From Symsagittifera roscoffensis (Eukaryota > Xenacoelomorpha > Acoela > Convolutidae): DNA of 64,000 bases. Both the position numbers and the translations under genes were made by a program. Shown in pieces: positions 33,210 through 44,509 of this stretch (positions are counted from its first letter, which is position 1; every line of letters starts with the position of its first letter). The notes under the pieces are model-generated. The model did not search any database, was not told the DNA's origin, and saw only the letters and a program-made list of their open reading frames with translations. Location of the stretch: the NCBI RefSeq assembly GCF_963678635.1, contig NC_087068.1, forward strand, positions 3,844,001 through 3,908,000, in the 5' to 3' direction.

Positions 33210-33277
33210 GGATCAATTGAGCTATTCCCCCCCCCCCCCCCCATTCTCGCGTGGGGGGTAAATAGCTCAATTGATCC
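33210..33277. mobile_element. 68-bp palindromic MITE with perfect 8-bp target-site duplication
   Basis: GGATCAATTGAGCTATT (33210-33226) is the exact inverse of 33261-33277, with a C run, a short core and a G run between them. The flanks are identical: CTCGTTTT at 33202-33209 and at 33278-33285. Length, palindrome and duplication together make insertion by a DNA transposase almost certain. It interrupts the tandem duplication at 32.5-35.2 kb, so it is younger than that. Confidence 0.85.
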
Positions 33278-35311
33278 CTCGTTTTTCCCTTTGTTCAGCT
33301 TCCGCTTTGTACAGTTTTTCACACAGTCGTTTAAACGTTCTGTCCTCTAATCGGACCTGATTTTTCAAACTGAGGATGCGTATGTTAGAAACCGCTTTAA
33401 AATGTTGTTAAAATGTGACCTGTAGTAGCCGGAACTGTCTTCAAAAAGAAATTTCAGTTCAACTTCTACCCGGGCTTGTTTTGACGGGAGCCTGCCGTGG
33501 GCCCCAAAAACACATCTAGCTGCTTCGTTGCATAACATTTTCCATTTTCCAGCTTGATGGCATGTGACTGGAATCTAACTTGGTCGTCGACTTTGAATCG
33601 CTGTCTCACCTACGTTATTGCAATTTGCAGCTTCACCCAAGTTCCCACCTGCAAATTGCGATGTCATATCATCTGAGAACTGGTTGATGGCTTTAGTGAG
33701 AGCAATGTAATTTTTTACGCAAGTTCAGTTAGTGCAAAACAGAGGTGAAAAATTGGCATTCCTTCGGAGAAGACAAGAATGCGACCATACTCGTCATACT
33801 CCCTAGTTATTTTTCTGCAAATTCAGGTTGAAAGTCGGTCGCTGCGATAAGCGTTTAAATCTTGTGCTGTGGATTCGGCAGCAAGAGGGCAGTATCACGA
33901 ATGGAACTGACAGCCAGGTCATTGTCTGCTTGACTTTTCAACTCAAGTTTATGACAACCAAATATGTTTGTCTTTCTTAATCTCATCGTTATACATAAAT
34001 AGTAGCTGTTTAGGCTAAAAAACATAATTTTATAAACGAAAGCCAGTTTTGAAAGCATCATTAAGCGCTTTCTAGTTCATAATTTTTGCCACACGAATAA
34101 AAAAGTTTAAGCGCAAAAAAAGTTCCTGAGACAATTATAATTTTGAAGAGAATATAATATTTTATGCTTATTTCACTATTTTTTTATGCGTTTGTATAGT
34201 TCAATATTGACACTAATTTGGAAATTTAAAAAAGTGAAGACGCAGTTCTGCCGTTCAAATTTAATTGATCTATCTGCCTTCCTCTTCCTGCTGCAGCAAG
34301 CCATCTTTCATTCACTCTCTTGTCGGCTTACAGTTTCAGTTTTTCTTCTGTACACTTTTTCACTTTTTCACGAAGTCTAATCAAAGTTTCTGCCCTCCAA
34401 TTGGACCTGGTTTTTTGTCAATTTGGTAGTTGTTTTTTTTTGCTTCCAGAGTGTTTAGTGTTGCGTGTGTTAGAAAAAACTTAAGTTGGCAAAAATTTGT
34501 GATTTAGTCCAACCTTTACTTAAGGAGCTATTTTCACTTCAGGTTTCATACTCACTTGTATTGACGGTTAACCATTTAGCTGTTGCATTTTAAAATTCAT
34601 TTTTCTTTCGTCTTGTATATGGATTCCCTAGATCCTAAAGACGTACACTCTACCGGGTTTTGTGTGCAATTCTCGTAGAAATATTTTTAGCCCTTTTTTT
34701 GCCAACCAGGGAGTGCTTCAATTAAAGCATGTGCTCTAACTTTCTCAGGGTCAATGGCTTTATTGTGGGTTGAATTTAAGTTGGGCGTCGTCTTTTTCGA
34801 AATATTGTATAAATGTCATTTTTTCGTAGCATATCAATTCACCTCCTAGTTTTGACTGAGATCTTTTTTGGTCTTTTTAAACTCAGTTTTTTTGGTCATC
34901 AGTTAAAAGCAGTTGTACTGTTTTTTAACCACCAGTTCGACGTATTTCGCTGTAACTGAAACCTCTTTTTAATAGATTACAGATTTTCCGCTTCATCTAA
35001 ATTATCATCGGCAAATTGATTTTCCAGATTATCTGCAAACTAGTTCACAGCTTCAGAGCGAGCTTTTCATTTTTTTGCTGAAATTTAGTTGGTTCAAATA
35101 GAGTGGCTTACCTTTGGTAAGACAAGAATGCGGCTGATGTCATCTTGCATCTGGCTAGTGCGCATCGATTCACAAGCCAGGCCCCCAAATGTTTGAGCAC
35201 AGCAGCCCCTGTTTATTTGTCCGCAATGTCTTTCGAAAGGCCTAGCCTTCAGTTTAAGAGGTCGAGCCTCCAAAAGATGGCCTCCACAAAGATGGAACCA
35301 TCTTCTCCTTC

Positions 35312-35436
35312 GTTTGTCCGAAGGGTTATAGGAGAAATAGTGGTCTAATCTTTTTTATCAAGTTTGTCAAGTACCAGGCAAACTTGATAAAACAGCTAAG
35401 ACCAATATTTCTCCTCTAATTTTTCGGACGGATTTG
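35312..35436. repeat. Foldback hairpin of about 120 bp
   Basis: The arm 35331-35366 ('ggagaaatagtggtctaatc ...') is the inverse, with a few mismatches, of 35379-35414, and similarity extends outward to 'gtccgaa' and 'ttcggac'. The loop is 'tcaagtaccagg'. Probably another MITE. Confidence 0.7.
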
Positions 35437-35829
35437 AAAAAGGATAGTAATTATAAGGATATTCACTATGTATAAGGATAGTACTATTGTTGTCGTCCTT
35501 CCGTTATCTGGCATATGGATACCATTTTCTGTTGGTTAAGAATAAGAGGTGGTCCCTGTTTCTTTCACCCAGATAATTGAGCATCGGCGCTTCAACTTTA
35601 TCTGCTCCACTATTTTTGACTTAACTTCTGTTACTGCTTCATCATGTTCGGCTGTGCAGAACATTCCGAATTAGTTGCTGTTCTTTTAACACATCGTTTG
35701 CAAAACCTCCACATCAGATTTCAGAAGATCATCACCTGTTTTCAGAGCTCTTTTTGCACAAAATTGATACTCTCTTTAACATTATTAACTATTCTGGTCG
35801 CCATCGCTTAGCGTCTTTGCAGTGGTTTC

Positions 35830-36300
35830 CAGAGGAGTTGGAACCGGGCCTGGGGCCGGGCTCGGGCCTCATTTATAGGATCATCAACCGGGCTGTGCAA
35901 ATGGGCTTATTAATTTCTAATTTTTTTAAACAAAGAAGATTCATATTTGAATTTCAATTTACTTTGTGTTAGAAAATTCGTGTTTTTTTTCATTAAAAGT
36001 GGGGTTCAAATTTTTGTTTCGAACCGGGCCTTGACGGGCCGGGCCCTGTACTGACTTTCAAGAGAACATCTTTCACCGTTCAAGCTACAAACGCCCAGAG
36101 GGAGCGTGACTTCAGCAGGGCTGAGCAAATCTGGACAACCAAGCGTACCCTCCTTTCTGTGGCAAAATTGAGCCAAATCGTGTTGCTAGGATCGGCTGGG
36201 GCCTATGGGCTTATTAATTTTTGATTTTTTAAACAAATAAACTCACATTTTTGTTTAGCAACCGGACCCGGTTTTCTAGGTTAAGACAGGGTCTAGCTCT
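35830..36300. repeat. Two copies of a CCGGGC-flanked repeat
   Basis: 'gggcttattaatttttgattttttaaacaaa' near 36208 and a similar text near 35905, each followed by 'aaccgg(g/a)cc', show two related units with GC-rich ends. No open frame or terminal structure was defined. Confidence 0.5.
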
Positions 36301-36680
36301 GGTAAAACTGCAATATCGATATTAGGAAAGGTATTTCTTCCGACCGAATTGATTTTTTTGTGATCGTTTTGAACGCACCACCGAAATACCAAGTGTGCTG
36401 TGGTTTGCTCTGTTTGCTGCGCCACTTTTTCGTAAGCACATCTTCAAGATTAATTGCCATATTTTCCCAAGCTCTAATGTGCAAACACGTCTGCGCGGAC
36501 AATGCTTTTAAGGGTGCTTGGTTATTCATCTGGGCGTGGGCGTCAGTGCGTTATACTCAGCCGTAACACTACCCAATCGCTGTTTGTTGGATGTTTTGCC
36601 CTCTCCTCCAACTTTATTGTTTTTTCTGTGTGAATAAAGTTACCAGACCAGCCAACAAAGTTTCCGAGGGTTTTTCAAAC
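36301..36680. other. Spacer before the minisatellite
   Basis: No gene supported; short open frames on both strands only. Confidence 0.3.
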
Positions 36681-36681
36681 T

Positions 36682-39600
36682 TTGGCTGAGCGTGGTTTAG
36701 GGTTGTTCATTTCTGATTTCTGTTTGGCTGAGTGGGGCTTAGGATTGCTCATTTCTGGCTTCCGTTTGGGTGAGTGTGGTTCGTGATTGCACGTTTTTGG
36801 TTTCCATTTGGCTGAAGGTGGTTTAGAATTGTTAATTTCTGGTTTCCGTTTGGATCAATGTGGTTTAAGATTGCTCTTTTCTCGTTTCCGTTTGGCGGAG
36901 CGTGGCTTAGTGTTGCTCTTTTTTGGTGTCCGATTGACTGAGTGTGGTTTGGGTTTGCTCGTACTGGGTATGGTATATGATTGCTTGTTTCGGGTTTCCA
37001 TTTGGTTGAGCGTGGTTTGGGATTGCTCATTTCTGGTTTCAGTTTTGCTGAGCGTGGCTTAGAGTTGCTCATTTCTGTTTTCCGTTTGGGTGAGTGTGGT
37101 TCGGGATTGCACGTTTCTGGTTTCCAATTGGCTGAGCGTGGTTTTGGATTGCTCATTTCTGGCTTTCGTTTGGGTGAGTGTGGTTCGTGATTGCACGTTT
37201 CTGGTTTCCATTTGGCTTAGCGTGGTTTAGGATTGCTCATTTCTGGCTTCCGTTTGGGTGAGTGTGGTTTGGGATTGCACGTTTCTGTTTTCCGTTTGGC
37301 TCAATATGATATAGGATGGCTCGTTTCGGGTATCTATATGGCTGAGTGTGGTTTAGGGTTGCTCGTTTCTGGTTTCCGGTTGGCAGAGTGTGGTTTAGGA
37401 TTGCTCGCTTCTGGTTTCCGTTTGGCTCAATATGGGAAAGGATTGCTCGTTTCTGGTTTTTGTTTGGCTGAGCGTGGTTTAGGATTGCTCGTTTCTGGTT
37501 CCAGTTTGGCTGAGCGCGGTTTAGGATTGCTCATTTCTGATTTCCGTTTGGGTGAGTGTGGTTTGGGATTGCACGTTTCTGGTTTCCGTTTGACTCAATA
37601 TGGTATAGGATTGCTCGTTTCGGGTTTCCATTTGGCTGAGCGTGGTTTAGGATTGCTCATTTCTGTTTTCTTTTGGGTGAAAGTTATTCGGGATTGCACG
37701 TTTCTGGTTTCCGTTTGGCTCAATATGGTATATGATTGCTTGTTTCGGGTTTCCATTTGGCTGAGCGTGGTTTAAGATTGCTCATTTCTGTTTTTCGTTT
37801 GCGTGAGTGTGGTTTGGGATCGCACGTTTCTGGTTTCACTTTGGCTTAATATGGTATAGGATTGCTCGTTTCTGGTTTCCGTTTGACTCAATATGGTATA
37901 GGATTGCTCGTTTCGGGTTTCCATTTGGCTGAGCCTGGTTTAGGATTGCTCATTTCTGTTTTCCTTTTGGGTGAAAGTTATTCGGGATTGCACGTTTCTG
38001 GTTTCCGTTTGACTCAATATGGTATATGATTGCTTGTTTCGGGTTTCCATTTGGCTGAGCGTGGTTTAGGATTGCTCATTTCTGTTTTTCGTTTGCGTGA
38101 GTGTGGTTTGGGATCGCACGTTTCTGGTTTCAATTTGGCTTAATATGGTATAGGATTGCTCGTTTCTGGTTTCCATTTGGCTGATCGTGTCTTAGGATTG
38201 CTCTTTTCTGGTTTCCGTTTGAGTGAGTGTGGTTCGGGATTGCAGGTTTCTGGTTTCCGTTTGGTTCAATATGGTATAGGATTGCTCGTTTCGGGTTTCC
38301 ATTTGGCTGAGTGTGGTATAGGGTTGCTCGTTTCTGGTTTCCGGTTGGCAGAGTGTGGTTTAGGATTGCTCGCTTCTGGTTTCCGTTTGGCTCAAAATGG
38401 GAAAGGATTGCTCGTTTTTGGTTTTCGTTTGGCTGAGCGTGGTTTAGGATTGCTCGTTTTTGGTTCCAGTTTGGCTGAGCGCGGTTTAGGATTGCTCATT
38501 TCTGGTTTCCGTTTGGGTGAGTGTGGTTTGGGATTGCACGTTTCTGGTTTCCGTTTGACTCAATATGGTATAGGATTGCTCGTTTCGGGTTTCCATTTGG
38601 CTGAGCGTGGTTTAGGATTGCTCATTTCTGTTTTCCTTTTGGTAAAAGTTGTTCGGGATTGCACGTTTCTGGTTTCCGTTTGGCTCAATATGGTATATGA
38701 TTGCTTGTTTCGGGTTTCCATTTGGCTGAGCGTGGTTTAGGATTGCTCATTTCTGTTTTCCGTTTGCGTGAGTGTGGTTTGGGATCGCACGTTTCTGGTT
38801 TCCGTTTGGCTCAATATGGTATAGGATTGCTCATTTCTGGTTCCAATTTGGCTGAGCGTGGTTTAGGATTGCTCATTTCTGTTTTCATTTGGGTGAGTGC
38901 TGTTCGGGATTGCACGTTTGTGATTTCTGTTAGGCTCAATATGATATAGGATTGCTCGTTTCGGGTTTTCATTTGGCTGATCGTGGCCTAGGATTGCTCT
39001 TTTCTGGTTTCCGTTTGAGTGAGTGTGGTTTGGGATTGCAGGTTTCTGGTTTCCGTTTGGCTCAATATGATATAGGATTGCTCATTTCGGGTATCTATTT
39101 GGCCGAGTGTGCTTTAGTGTTGCTCGTTTCTGGTTGTCGGTTGGCAGAGTGTGGTTTAGGATTGCTCGCTTCTGGTTTCCGTTTGGCTCAATATGATATA
39201 GGATTGCTCGTTTCGGGTATCTATTTGGCTGAGTGTGGCATAGGACTGCTCGTTTCTGGTTTCCATTTGGCTGAACGTGGTTTAGGATTGCTCATTTCTG
39301 TAATCCGTTTGGGTGAGTGTGGTTTGGGATTGCACGTTTCTGGTTTCCATTTGGCTTAATATGGTATAGAATTGCTCGTTTCTGGTTTCCATTTGGCTGA
39401 TCGTGGCTTAGGATTGCTCTTTTCTGGTTTTCGTTTGGGTGAGTGTGGTTTGGGATTGCAGGTTTCTGGTTTCCGTTTGGCTCAATATGGTATAGGATTG
39501 CTCGTTTCGGGTTTCCATTTGGCTGAGTGTGGTATAGGGTTGCTCGTTTCTGGTTTCCGGTTGGCAGAGTGTGGCTTAGAATTGCTCGCTTCTGGTTTCC

Positions 39601-39828
39601 GTTTGGCTCAATATGGTATAGGATTGCTCGTTTCTGGTTTTCGTTTGGCTGAGCGTTGTGTAGGATTGCTCGTTTCTGGTTCCAATTTGGCTGAGCGTGG
39701 TTTAGGATTGCTCATTTCTGTTTTCCGTGGCTGAGCGTGGTTTACGGTTGCTCGTTTCTGGTTTCCGTTTGGCTCAGTATGGTTTAGGATTGCTCGTTTC
39801 TGGTTTTCATTTGGAAGAGTGTGTTTCA
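36682..39828. repeat. 42-bp minisatellite array, about 75 units, with higher-order repeats
   Basis: The basic unit is 42 bp: GATTGCTCGTTTCTGGTTTC followed by CGTTTGGCTGAGCGTGGTTTAG. Since 42 is a multiple of three and the unit has no stop in several frames, both strands show long open frames (plus-strand unit LLVSGFRLAERGLG; minus-strand unit KPEMSNPKPRSAKW). Indels shift the frame repeatedly, so these are not taken as genes. Variants such as 'tcaatatgg' and 'gagcgtgg' alternate in a pattern that recurs at larger spacing: a distinctive stretch at about 37585 recurs at about 37880 and 38550. The plus strand is strongly G+T-rich. Confidence 0.9.
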
Positions 39829-39954
39829 GGACCCCCTCCTAAATCTGCATCTGATTCCCGGATCTTGAAGTGTTCAACTGTTTTTGAAAAACTGATTGCG
39901 ATAGCTTGAAATTATTATTGGCTGAAAAATACTAATTGATTAGTTTATTTACGC

Positions 39955-40150
39955 AATGGTACACATGTGATTTGAATTAACCGGACAAAACGAACAAAAT
40001 TTGATATTTCAAACGCGTTTTTATCCAATAGGGCCAAGATTAAACAAAAATGAAGTGAATAAAAGTTGATTAAAATTTCACCAGAAATAAGATGCTGCAA
40101 TTCAAAATTCTCAAACAAAATTTAACTCCGAAATATTTGAGTAATTGTCT
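39955..40150. mobile_element. Solo end of the Tc1/mariner-type element
   Basis: 'gaattaaccggacaaaacga' followed by 'acaaaatttgatatttcaaa' and 'atttcaccagaa' matches the left arm of the element at 40697-41390. Only one arm is present, so it is a remnant. Confidence 0.55.
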
Positions 40151-40214
40151 ATTTGCAGGACGGTTAATGGCGTGAACTAGAGTACTCGTGTTAGTCTTAA
40201 ATGCTAATCAACTG

Positions 40215-40310
40215 AAGATCAAAATCGTTTGGAAGATTGGTTGAATGCAAATAAATTGAATTTAAGTGAAGATAAATATGTAAAAAAGACTACCTCAATT
40301 TAAAAGCAGT
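40215..40310 (+). pseudogene. Short LINE RT fragment
   Basis: One frame reads STEDQNRLEDWLNANKLNLS followed by EDK, the conserved thumb segment after the RT catalytic core of jockey/CR1-type LINEs (N-x-L-x-x-W-x-x-x-N-x-L-x-x-N/S). No catalytic motif lies beside it. Confidence 0.5.
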
Positions 40311-40696
40311 GCACATTTAAAAACTGTTTTCCTTTTCATTTTAGATTTAATCGTTCAAGCTTTTACACCAAGCCTTACAACAGACTTTTTTAGGCAAAAA
40401 GTCGAATCAGCTACTGGAAAACCTGTAAAAATAATTCAATAGCTCCACTAGGTCTAATTTATTTTTAGTTTTACCAATTAGAAAAAAAAACTTATCTATG
40501 GATTTTTCTTCTGCCCTTAAAAGTTGATGGAGAAGTTTTCAGTGGTAAAATTGACGAAACAATTAAAAAAAACGAACAAAAAATCTTAAATTCCCCTCAC
40601 ACCCTTGAAACGTTTAACATGATATGCTCTGTGTCTGTTAACAATTTATTAAAACTCATTTAATCTCCTCAATTTTATTTGGATGCAGATGTTATA

Positions 40697-41390
40697 CAGT
40701 GCTGATTGAAATTACGAACAAAATTTGAAATTTCAAAGACCTTTTTCTAAAATTGGGTTAGTTTAGACAAAAAGTGAATAGAACAAAAGTTGCTTAGATT
40801 TTCACCAGAATTAATGCGCTGCAGTTTTTTTTGTCGAGATTCTCAACCTCAAAATAAGCCATTATGGTTTTTTTAATTCATCAAGAATTAGGCAAGAAGA
40901 TTGGAACTACATTGTTGAAAGGAAAAATGAGAAAACTATATCACAAGAAGCCTCGTACACATCCCAACAAGTTTCTAGAGAACTAAGATCTCCAAAAAAG
41001 TTGTTTTAATTTTGTTCTAAGCAGAGATTTTGGGGTTTATATAGTAAAAATCACATTGAGTATCAAGCAACAATGTTTTCTTTTTTACAGCTTTTTGGAT
41101 ATTCAACCCTTCTAGAACTTTGTTTGGAGCAGTAAGAGGCTTCTTGTGACATAATTTTCTCATCTATTAACAAAAAAGTTTCAGCGTAATTCTTGATTAA
41201 TTGAAAAAAGATTTTTTAGGTAAAACTTTGTTTGAGAATTTCTGAGAAAAAATTGCAGCATTTTAATTCTGATAAAATTCTAGGCAACTTTTGTTAACTT
41301 CACTTTTCGTCTAATTTGATCCAAATTGAGAAAATTTGTTCAAAAGTTTAAGTTTTGTTAATTTTGTCCGGATAATATAAATCACCACTG
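40697..41390. mobile_element. Tc1/mariner-type foldback element with long inverted repeats and TA duplication
   Basis: The ends are TA|CAGTGCTGATT (40695-40707) and AATCACCACTG|TA (41380-41392): CAGTG termini and TA target duplication, as in Tc1/mariner elements. The arms continue inverted for roughly 290 bp each (40697-40985 and 41075-41390), for example 'tcacaagaagcctc' against 'gaggcttcttgtga'. No transposase frame remains, so it is non-autonomous. Confidence 0.75.
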
Positions 41391-41629
41391 TATCAGTTTG
41401 TCAACAATATTTTTGTTTCTGCTACTGAAGAAAAAGACGGAGTCTTTGTTCTCGTGTTGCTTTTCTAGAGCAGTCTTAATTCGTTTGTGCTAATTACTTA
41501 TTTGCTAATGTTACCGTCGCCATAGCTTAAGAGTTAGCGTCGGTTGAATTGGTCAAGTTCAGATTCCTCAAAATATTCAGTAGTTGCTTATTTATTTCAC
41601 TCTTTATGTCTTCATTCACTCTTGTTTTC

Positions 41630-41805
41630 TCACTTCAATTTTTGGCCGAAATTGAAAAGCTTTGAAAAGTACTTATAAAAAGCATCTTTACTTTCAACTT
41701 TTAGAGGCAACGTAGCGTCTGCTTTATAAAATCTTTCAAAACTTGTTTCAAAGTATTTGTCGTCCAGAAACTCAGAACGGATTTCTTTGAGACTTATTTG
41801 AGCTC
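41630..41805 (-). CDS. Possible terminal exon of an unknown gene
   Basis: The minus strand enters at 'ttcatgctcttcag|GAGCTC' (first base 41805, good pyrimidine tract) and stays open to a stop at about 41630. It encodes 'AQISLKEIRSEFLDDKYFET' and 'KADATLPLKVESKDAFYKYF', a balanced, charged composition unlike the AT-rich noise around it. The frame requires one base from an upstream exon. Upstream exons were not found between here and the divergent first exon at 42201. No family recognised. Confidence 0.4.
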
Positions 41806-42200
41806 CTGAAGAGCATGAAAAAACAAAAATGAAGTGTTTTAAAACCAGTTTTATTTTATTTGAAGTTATAAGTTGTGTTAACAAATACTATGAACAATGA
41901 AGCTATGATTTCAAATGTTAAAGCCATCTTTGCAGAAAATGTTTACTGTTTTTTCTCTCATTTGCTTGTGTCAACAGAATATAAAAGTCATATCAAAACT
42001 AATCGGCAAAAAAAAACAGAAAACAAAAATAGAATTACGTTACCCACAATTACAGTTTTGTAAAAAATATATTTATCAAATTTTCTGGATTGCTGAGTTC
42101 AGACAACGTACGTTTTAGTAAACTAGCATAATCTTTTCATTACTTTGTCTTACAGTTACGGGAGCTTAAACTACGACTTTAGCCGAGACAAAACTTCATA

Positions 42201-42251
42201 ATGCCAAAGAACAAATCAAAGGCAAAAAATAGAAAGAGAGCGGGGGCGGCG
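42201..42251 (+). CDS. Duplicated-exon gene, exon 1 (basic N-terminus)
   Basis: ATG followed by 16 codons (MPKNKSKAKNRKRAGAA), ending exactly at a strong donor GTGAGT (42252). Lysine and arginine make up almost half the residues, which would suit a nuclear or nucleolar signal or RNA contact. It ends in phase 0, the same phase as the acceptors of the downstream duplicated exons, which is the main reason for linking them. Short length leaves real doubt. Confidence 0.5.
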
Positions 42252-42439
42252 GTGAGTCCAAACTTTGTTTCAGAACATTATCTCGACAACGCCAATAATT
42301 GAACTTATCTCGAAAAACCACATCAGTAGCTTTTTGTGCTAAGCATGGAGTCATTTTTGAACCACCAAGTTCATTACGAGGCCAAACTGTGTATATTGTG
42401 AACTATAACCGAATTTCACAAAAATGCTACTGTTCTTTG

Positions 42440-43236
42440 ATGTTATTTGCTGTATAGATATTGCTGGAATTTGATGTGGTGCAGCTCCGGACCCGCAACA
42501 ATTTGTAGTTTTCCGCCAATTGTTGTAAATTGTTTTCCAAATTTCTGCGAGCTGCTGTCCAGTTTTTTTTTGTCTAAACGTTGTGTTTGTTGTTCGAACT
42601 TGCTTTTGGGTGTGGTGCGTGTGTTCCTTGTCTTTTGTCCTGATGTGTTGTCCTGACGTGTAATTGATGGCTTCCGTTTTTTAGTAATTTTAGTATTTTG
42701 CGTCGTTGTTCATTGAGGTCGAGCTCTTCTCGAAATTTGAATGTTTCCAAAAGTTTTTTTGATGTTTCCAAATGCATTTGAGTGCTAAATTCGTAATCCT
42801 GATTTTTTTTATGTAAGCAACTAATGTAAAAGAGTGCCAAACGAGATTTTTGTCTACGTGTCGAATGTTGTCGAAATCCTTCCTAAAAGTAATGCTGTAG
42901 GGGTTGTCTACAGTGGGTTTACAGTTGTTTTTTTGTTCTTCTGTTGGGCTAAAAATTGTTATTTTGTCTGCGTACATATGAGGCGTTAAAATTTTTTGTT
43001 TTCAGTTGGTGTTGAGAATTGTCGTTGATTTGAAACACTTTTGTTGGCTAAAACTCGGGTCGTTTTCTTCTGCTGAGAATGGTTATTGCTGACACTGGCG
43101 TTGAAGCTTTTATTGAATGGTGAAATCCTTGTTCTGGGTTGCTGCTGAATGAATCAAGGTTTGGCTGGGGCTTTTGATTTTTTTGTGGGATGATGTACAA
43201 TGTCGTCAGTGCTGGTCTTTGTACCGAGGAAATCAC
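42440..43236 (-). pseudogene. Decayed minus-strand ORF, probably LINE ORF1-like
   Basis: Consecutive minus-strand segments keep a coding texture across two or three frames: 'KNQKPQPNLDSFSSNPEQGF' (about 43190), 'DNPYSITFRKDFDNIRHVDK' (about 42880), 'TQMHLETSKKLLETFKFREE' (about 42750) and a basic, Gln/Asn-rich end. Frameshifts separate them. The glutamine- and asparagine-rich composition and location antisense within intron 1 of the duplicated-exon gene suggest a transposon ORF1 relic, but no domain is recognised. Confidence 0.35.
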
Positions 43237-43397
43237 TATGTATCCTTATTTCGGTCCAAGCTGGAGTTGTTTCTCTCTGCTGATGTTGGGTTTTTATTTA
43301 TCTCTGATGTTCAGTTGAATTTGAGCGTCCTGATAATCTGTGAGTTGTTCCGTGTTTACTAGATTTTCTCTATTGGCTGTCGTTGATAGTTTGAGTT

Positions 43398-43500
43398 AAG
43401 CGGATTCCGCTTCAATTTGCGAATTCCGCTTACAAGAAGCGGATTCCGCCTACAATTTACAGATTCCACTTACAGTTGCAGATTCTGTGACAGCTTAAGT
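43398..43500. repeat. Short 20-bp minisatellite
   Basis: About five degenerate units of 'gcggattccgcttacaa' follow one another (43398, 43419, 43438, 43459, 43480 approximately). Single related motifs occur at 43688. Confidence 0.65.
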
Positions 43501-43870
43501 TTACGAAGGGCATATATTATTATTTGTTCATGGGATCCGCAAGCTGGTTTCGGATTCCATAGATATTTTGTGTGCGGATTGTGCAAAGTTGCCTGTTTGT
43601 GGAGCGATTTTGAGCAACACAGTGTTTTAGCTATTTGTCCATGGAATCCAAAACAGTAGAGAAGATCAAAGAAAAATAGCAATGTCGGGGATTCCGCGAC
43701 AAATCTGATTTTTGCCCATTGCTAAATCCGCTGACAGTTCACAAAATGCACAGATTGGCCTCGTAAGGTCTTTTGTTTAGTTTTATTTTTGCCTTTAAAT
43801 CAATAGTTTATCGTTCTGTTAGCAACGCATTGTTTTTTTTTTTAAATTTGATAACCGTTTTTTTTTCCAG

Positions 43871-43948
43871 GGATGCGGATCCTCCAATCAGCAACAGTTA
43901 CCAGAAAACACTACACTTGAAAGACAGTTTGCCGGAACTTCAAACCAG
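43871..43948 (+). CDS. Duplicated-exon gene, repeat exon A (78 nt)
   Basis: Bounded by an excellent acceptor (tttttttttccag|GGA) and a donor CAG|GTACTT. It is exactly 26 codons in phase 0-0: GCGSSNQQQLPENTTLERQF and then AGTSNQ. Gly/Ser/Gln-rich with one cysteine. Being symmetric, it can be included or skipped without breaking frame. Sister exons lie at 44510 and 45037, and the first 23 codons of the last exon at 48815 are the same module. Confidence 0.7.
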
Positions 43949-44509
43949 GTACTTCGAGTAGTCCAATTTTCATCTTTCCGAAATATAATTTGAAATTTGT
44001 TAGCTCTAAAAATGGGGAAAAATTGTTTGCATCTCAATGGTCTCTAAATAGAACATTAGAACATTACATTAGAGTTTTATACCAATTCAATTTCAAAGTT
44101 GTACACCTCTTAAACGTTATCGACATTTTCTTCATTTCTGTTTAGTTATTAGGTTTGTTTTTTTTAACCAATACCTTACTGATTTTTCAGCTTTTGTTTG
44201 GTATGCAAAAAATTGATGAAGATACAAATGTACCATATTTTTGATAAAAACAGGACACATGGGCTCTAAATTGAAATTTAAAAATTTTTTATTTTGAATA
44301 TTTTTTGTTGGGAGGGGTAGTGGACTGAAGCAATTTTTTTCCCACATAATTAGACCAATCGACTATTTCATTGAAATTGTCTTAAGTATCAAAGGTTTTC
44401 CATAAAGTTTATGAATGTTGATTTGTCAATTTGTTATTTTTGTCCTCTTATCACCTACAAGACATTAGGTTGGCAACAGAACCCCACATATGTGAGTTTT
44501 TGTTATCAG

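Larger units (their letters stand above)
32490..35200. repeat. Diverged tandem duplication, unit about 1.5 kb
   Basis: The first unit (about 32490-33860) and second unit (about 33996-35200) share landmarks in order: 'actaaaaaacacaattttac' against 'gctaaaaaacataattttat'; 'gctaatttggaaatttaaaaa' against 'actaatttggaaatttaaaaa'; 'gttctgtcctctaatcggacctg' against 'gtttctgccctccaattggacctg'; and 'aagacaagaatgcg' in both. On the minus strand the first unit has a short open piece (TKAINQFSDDMTSQFAGGNL), which hints that the duplicated sequence includes a worn transposon ORF. Class unknown. Confidence 0.65.

Noticed and set aside
36682-39828. CRISPR-like array
   Set aside because: Units are contiguous and similar throughout, without unique spacers, in a eukaryotic context.
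36749-39909. Long open frames on both strands in the minisatellite
   Set aside because: Explained by a stop-free 42-bp unit; frames shift from block to block and no start, splice or domain evidence exists.
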